Shown: positions 59,820 through 64,000 of the stretch, piece after piece | How the letters are laid out: each line of letters begins with the position of its first letter | How positions within the stretch are numbered: the first letter of the stretch is position 1 | Origin: Dasypus novemcinctus | Taxonomy: Eukaryota; Chordata; Mammalia; Cingulata; Dasypodidae | Length of the DNA stretch: 64,000 bases | Assembly (NCBI RefSeq): GCF_030445035.2 | Contig: NC_080694.1 | Span: forward strand, 69,889,147 to 69,953,146 | Reading direction: 5' to 3' | Program-made: the position numbers and the translations under genes | The notes under the pieces: generated by a model | Told to the model about the DNA's origin: nothing | Databases searched by the model: none | Seen by the model: the letters and a program-made list of their open reading frames with translations, nothing else

Positions 59820-62230
59820 AGATGGATCTTGGAGGATGACAGTAGATTATCATAAACTTAACCAGGTGGTGACTTCAATTGCAGCTGCTGTTCCAGATAT
59901 GGTATCATTGCTTGAGCAAATCAACACATCACCTGGTACCTGGTATGCAGCTGTTGATTTGGCAAATGTTTTTTTTTTTCACTTGCTATTAGTAAGGACC
60001 ACCAGAAACAGTTTGCTTTCAGCTGGCAAGGCCAGCAGTATACCTTCACTGTCCTACCTCAAAGGTACATCAACTCTCCAGCCCTATTTCATAATATTGT
60101 TATAGGGATATTTATCATCTCTTCCTCCTACAAGACATCACACTGGTCCATTATATTGATATCAAGTTGATAGAAACTAGTGAGCATGAATTAGCAAAGA
60201 CTCTAGACTTATTAGTAAGGCATTTGTGTGAGAGAGTATGGGAGATAAATCCAACTAAAATGCAAGGTCCTTCCACCTCAGTGAAATTTCTGGGTGTCCA
60301 GTGGTATGGGTCATGTTGAGATATCCCTTCTAAAGTGAAGGATAAGCTTTTGAATCTGGTTTCTCCTATGACTAAAAGAGGCACAACATTTTGTTGGTCT
60401 CTTTGGATTTTGGAGACAACACATTTCTCATGTGGGTGTGCTACTCCAGCCTATTTACTGGGTGACCAGAAAAGCTGCTAGTTTTGACTGGGGACAGAAC
60501 AAGAAGAGGCTCTGCATCAGGCCCAGGCTGCTATTCAAGCTGCAGTACTTGGGACTTATGATCCAGCAGATCCATTGGTGCAGGAAGTTTCAGTGGCAAA
60601 TAGAGACATTGTCTGGAGCCTTTGGCAGGCCCCTAAAGAAGAAACACAATGCAGACCCTTAGAATTTTGGAGGAAAGCCCTGCCATCCTCTGCATATAAC
60701 TACTCCCCTTTTGAGAAGCAGCTTTTGGCCTGCTACTGGGCCTTAGTAGAGACTAAATGCTTAACCATGGACCATCAAGATACCATGAGACCTGGGTTGC
60801 CTATTATGAGCTGGGTATTGTCTGATCCACCAAATCATAAAGTTGGGCATGCACTGCAGCATTCCATTATAAAGTGAAAGTGATAGGGCTTGAGCAGGAT
60901 AGGGCTTGAGCAGGTCCTGAAGGTACAAGTAAGTTACATGGCAAAGTAGCCCAAATGCCCATGGTCACCACCCCCGCCATGATACCTTCTCTTTTCCAGC
61001 CCATAGCTCTTGCTTCTTGAAGAGTCCCTTACAATCAGTTGACTGAGGAAGAGTAAACTTGGGCCTGGTTCACAGATTGTTCTGCACAATATATAGGTAC
61101 CACCTGAAAGTGGACAGCTGCAGCACTGTAGCACCTTTATGGGACATCACTGAAGGACAGTGGTGAGGGCAAATCCTCCCAGTGGGCAGAACTTTGAGCA
61201 GTGCATCAGGTTGTTCATTTTGCTTGGAAGAAGAAATGGTCAGAGGTGCATTTTTACACTGACTCATTGGCTGTTGCCAATGGTTTGGCTGTATGGTCAG
61301 GGACTTGGAAGGAACCTGATTGGAAAATTGGTGACAAAGAGATCTGGGGAAGAGCTATCTGGATTGACTTTTCTGAGTGGGTGAAAAACATGAAAATTTT
61401 TGTGTCTCACATGACTGTTCAGGAGAGGGTAACTTAAGTGGAGGAAGATTTTAATAATCAAGTGGATAAGATGACCCACTCTGTGGCTAATGCTCACCAC
61501 TTTTCCCCAGCCACTCCTGTCATTGCCCAGTGGGCTCATGAACAAAGTGGCCATGGAGGTAGGGATGGAGGTTATGCATGGGCTCAGCAACACAGATTTT
61601 CCTTACTGAGGCTGACTTGGCTATAGCCACTGTTGAGTGCCCAATTTGCCAGCAGCAGAAGCCCACACTCAGCCCCTGATATATCATGATTCCTTGAGGT
61701 GGCCAGCCTGCTACCTGGTGGCAGGTCGACTACACTGGGCCACTTCCACCATGTAAGGGCAGCAATTTGTTTTAACTGAAATAGATACATACTCTGGATT
61801 TGAGCTTGCATTTCTTGCATGCAATGTTTTTTTCCAAAACTACCATCTGTGGACTTACTGAATGTCTTATCTATCACCATGGCATTCCACACAGCATTAC
61901 TTCCAATTAAGGGACCCATTCCACAGCAAATGATGTGAAAGAATGGGCACATGCCCATGGAATTCACTGGTCTTACCAAGTTCCCTATCACCATGAAGCA
62001 GCTGGATTTATAGAATGGTGGAAAGGCCTTTTGAAGACTCAGTTATGGCACCAACTTGGCAATACCTTGCAGGGATGGGGCAATGTTCTCCAGGAGGATG
62101 TGTATGCTCTAAACCAGCATCTACTTTGTTGTGCCATTTCTCCCATAACCAGGATCCACGGGTCCAGAAATCAAGGTGTGGAAATGGGAGTGGCACCACT
62201 CACTATTACCTCTAGTGATCGACTAGGAAA
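59820..62230 (+). pseudogene. ERV-L pol-like region (reverse transcriptase, RNase H, integrase)
   Basis: Family landmarks occur in the expected order: reverse transcriptase text near 59836-59990 ([28 protein letters not shown]), then connection and RNase H text near 60430-61430 (FEKQLLACYWALVETK, FYTDSLAVANGLAVWSGTW), then integrase text near 61510-62230 (PVIAQWAHEQSGHGGRDGG, HAHGIHWSYQVPYHHEAAG). It is broken at many points and cannot encode active enzymes. Confidence 0.88.
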
Positions 62231-62234
62231 ATGT

Positions 62235-62600
62235 TTCCTTCCTCAACTCAAACTCTGATGGTCTACAGGTTTTAGTCCCCAAAGGAGGATTGCTGTTACT
62301 AGGGAACACAATAATGATTCCATGGAACTGGAAGTTAAAAGTGCCACCTGGCCACTTTGAGCTCCTCTTACCTCTGAATCAACAAAGAAGGGAATTACTA
62401 TACTGGCCAGGGTGATTAATCCTGACTATCAAAGGGTAATAGGACTGTATCTACATATTGGGGGTAAAGGAAAGTTTGCCTGGGATACAGGAGATCCTCT
62501 AGGACATCTCCTAATAACGCCATGTCCTATGATTAAAGTCAATGGAAAATTGCAACAACCCAATCCAAGCAGGAAAATTGCAACAATCTAATCCATGCAG
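62235..62600 (+). pseudogene. ERV-L dUTPase-like region
   Basis: After the integrase region comes sequence of the type that encodes the dUTPase found at the 3' end of ERV-L pol. It is recognisable from a PPGHFxLL-type motif and the following GDPLG-like region near 62490-62510. ERV-L elements are known for this domain. The copy is broken. Confidence 0.6.
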
Positions 62601-63119
62601 AACTGGAACAACCCAATTCAACCCAATTCAATGGCCCAGAATCTTCAGTAATTAAGGTTTGGGTCACCCCACCAGGCAAAGAACTATGGCCAGGTGAAGT
62701 ACTTGCTGAGGGTAATGGAAACATGGAATGGGTAGTGGAAGAAGGTAGTGATAAATATGAACTTTGACCATGGGACCAGTTACAGAAACAAGGACTAAAA
62801 TGGTCATGAATCTTTCTTCCTTTTTCACTATGATGATGATTGTATATGTACACTAAACAAATTTGTTTGTCTTCTTCCCCAAACTTTCCCCTGATCATAT
62901 AACAAGTTTTATCTGTTTCATGTCATAATATTTGAGGATGTCAAGTTTGAGAATGAATATTGCCCAAGAACTTGCACCCTATTGTGTATGGAATTAATGC
63001 ACTTCTGGTTGTATGCAGTTGAACATTGTTAGGTGGAATATATATATATATGCATGTCTGTTATTGTTTTTACTTATAGACTAAGTATATTTTAAGTGTT
63101 TTTTATTAATCCATATTTT

Positions 63120-63216
63120 TTAATTCATTTTTAAAAAAATATTACATTAAAAAAATATGAGGTCCCCACACACCCCCAAATCCCCCCCTCCCCCAATGTG
63201 TACGGTTGCTGAGCTG
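63120..63216 (-). repeat. Short L1 3' end-like insert within the ERV-L
   Basis: The stretch 'attacattaaaaaaatatga' followed by a C-rich run and 'tgtgtacggttgctgagctg' resembles the antisense L1 3' ends at 18900-19090. It lies just before the 3' LTR. Confidence 0.45.
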
Positions 63217-63229
63217 ACAAGGAGTGGAC

Positions 63230-63689
63230 TGTGATGGTTAGGCTATTGTGTCAACTTGGCCAGGTAATTGTACCCAGTTGTTTGGTCAAGCAAGCATTAG
63301 ACTAACTGTAATACAGGGACATTTATGGACTTCATTCACCATTGAATTTACTGCAGTGGTAACTCATAGATAGTTGGTTATAATTACATCAGTCAGGGAG
63401 ATTACCTTGAGCAATGAGTGATGCTTAACCCAATCAGTTGAATCCCTTAAAAGAGGAAGTGATTCCAGCATTGGGAAAGAATTTCCAAGCTTGTCTTTGG
63501 ACAACCAACATCTCCCAGAACTTGTCAAGAACCTTCATTGGACTTTCATTGTAGGCCCTGGTTATGGGCTCCCTGTGGAACCTAGATTTGTGCATATCCG
63601 TGGCTGTGTGAAAGACTCTTATAGAATCACATTCTATTAACAGGCAGCTCTTGTTGATTTTGTTTCTCTAGAGAACTCTGACTAGTACA
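63230..63689 (+). repeat. ERV-L 3' LTR
   Basis: It matches the 5' LTR over its length, with scattered differences and a small extra segment near 63550-63585. It ends '...actagtaca'. Confidence 0.88.
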
Positions 63690-64000
63690 CATTGTAAATC
63701 TGCTGCTAGACATTCATGTAGAAGTATTTAATAGCAAGTTAAACGTTTGTGTCTGGGGTTTAGGAGATAATTGGAATTGAAGAAAAGATTTGGAGTTATT
63801 TGATTCTAGATCTAATAGCATGGAACTGGAAGATAGAGAAGAGGTCCAAATGGGGGTAACAAAAAGGAAGAGGACCTAGTAGACTGGAAAGGACTGCCAG
63901 TGAAGAGCACTGAACTCAGGAGTGGGGTAGGCATCCTTCAAGTCAGGCAAGAAAGCATGGGAAGGAAGGAAAGAGGAGCAACTGTGTTAAATCTTCTTGA
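63690..64000. other. Right-end flank, unassigned
   Basis: There is no open frame. The style of the text ('gaactggaagatagagaaga') hints at an old interspersed repeat that I cannot name. Confidence 0.35.

Larger units (their letters stand above)
56835..63689 (+). mobile_element. ERV-L (class III) endogenous retrovirus with two LTRs
   Basis: This is a plus-strand ERV-L fossil, about 6.85 kb long, the usual size for a full-length ERV-L. It has a 5' LTR (56835-57276), gag-like, pol-like and dUTPase-like regions in the order known for HERV-L/MuERV-L, no env, and a 3' LTR (63230-63689). It looks structurally complete but its coding regions are broken many times. The LTRs are about 88 percent alike by eye, which points to an old insertion, tens of millions of years. 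No clear target-site duplication was seen. Confidence 0.92.

Noticed and set aside
62600-63230. Env region of the ERV-L
   Set aside because: ERV-L elements normally lack env, and I saw no leader, glycosylated or transmembrane pattern here.

Overview
The window is nuclear DNA from a placental mammal. It carries olfactory receptor (OR) genes of the type linked to the MHC, and most of the rest is retrotransposon sequence: several L1 generations, L2, MIR, a MER5-type hAT relic, and two endogenous retroviruses. The long, distinctive L1 3' UTR sequence, which recurs in many copies, reminds me of armadillo and sloth genomes. I therefore infer Xenarthra from memory, not from a search.

Three OR loci lie on the minus strand. 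One resembles OR14J1 (9416-10209) and is a pseudogene cut off by an L1. One resembles OR12D3 (20420-21382) and is a pseudogene. One resembles OR5V1 (42004-42957) and is a complete single-exon reading frame; it is the only convincing functional protein gene here. In human, OR14J1, OR5V1 and OR12D3 are neighbours in the MHC-linked OR cluster on 6p22.1, so the window is probably the orthologous cluster.

Layout: 1-4512 is a compact class II (ERVK/betaretrovirus-like) ERV on the minus strand, cut by the window edge. It abuts the ORF2 interior of a minus-strand L1 (4513-9415), whose 5' end in turn abuts the OR14J1-like pseudogene. From 10.2 to 20.4 kb there is old noncoding DNA with L2, MIR, MER5 and several L1 3' UTR copies in both orientations, which form a large inverted repeat, plus one unidentified coding-like relic. 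From 21.4 to 30.2 kb there is mostly non-genic DNA with an L1M fragment split by a retrocopy, an L2 and a GGAAT microsatellite. From 29.3 to 41.2 kb a near full-length but broken L1 (30194-40071, with a target-site duplication) sits inside an older L1. OR5V1 follows. From 43.4 to 45.6 kb there are antisense L1 3' UTR pieces. From 45.6 to 54.5 kb the DNA is largely featureless. Antisense L1M fragments lead into a two-LTR ERV-L (56835-63689) with gag-, pol- and dUTPase-like regions.

I found no tRNA, rRNA, CRISPR array or operon-like system, and no clear sign of a new biological system. The most interesting material is architectural: the ETn-like compact ERVK with several internal tandem repeats, the monomeric L1 5' UTR, the L1 with an apparent 3' transduction, and the OR gene order.
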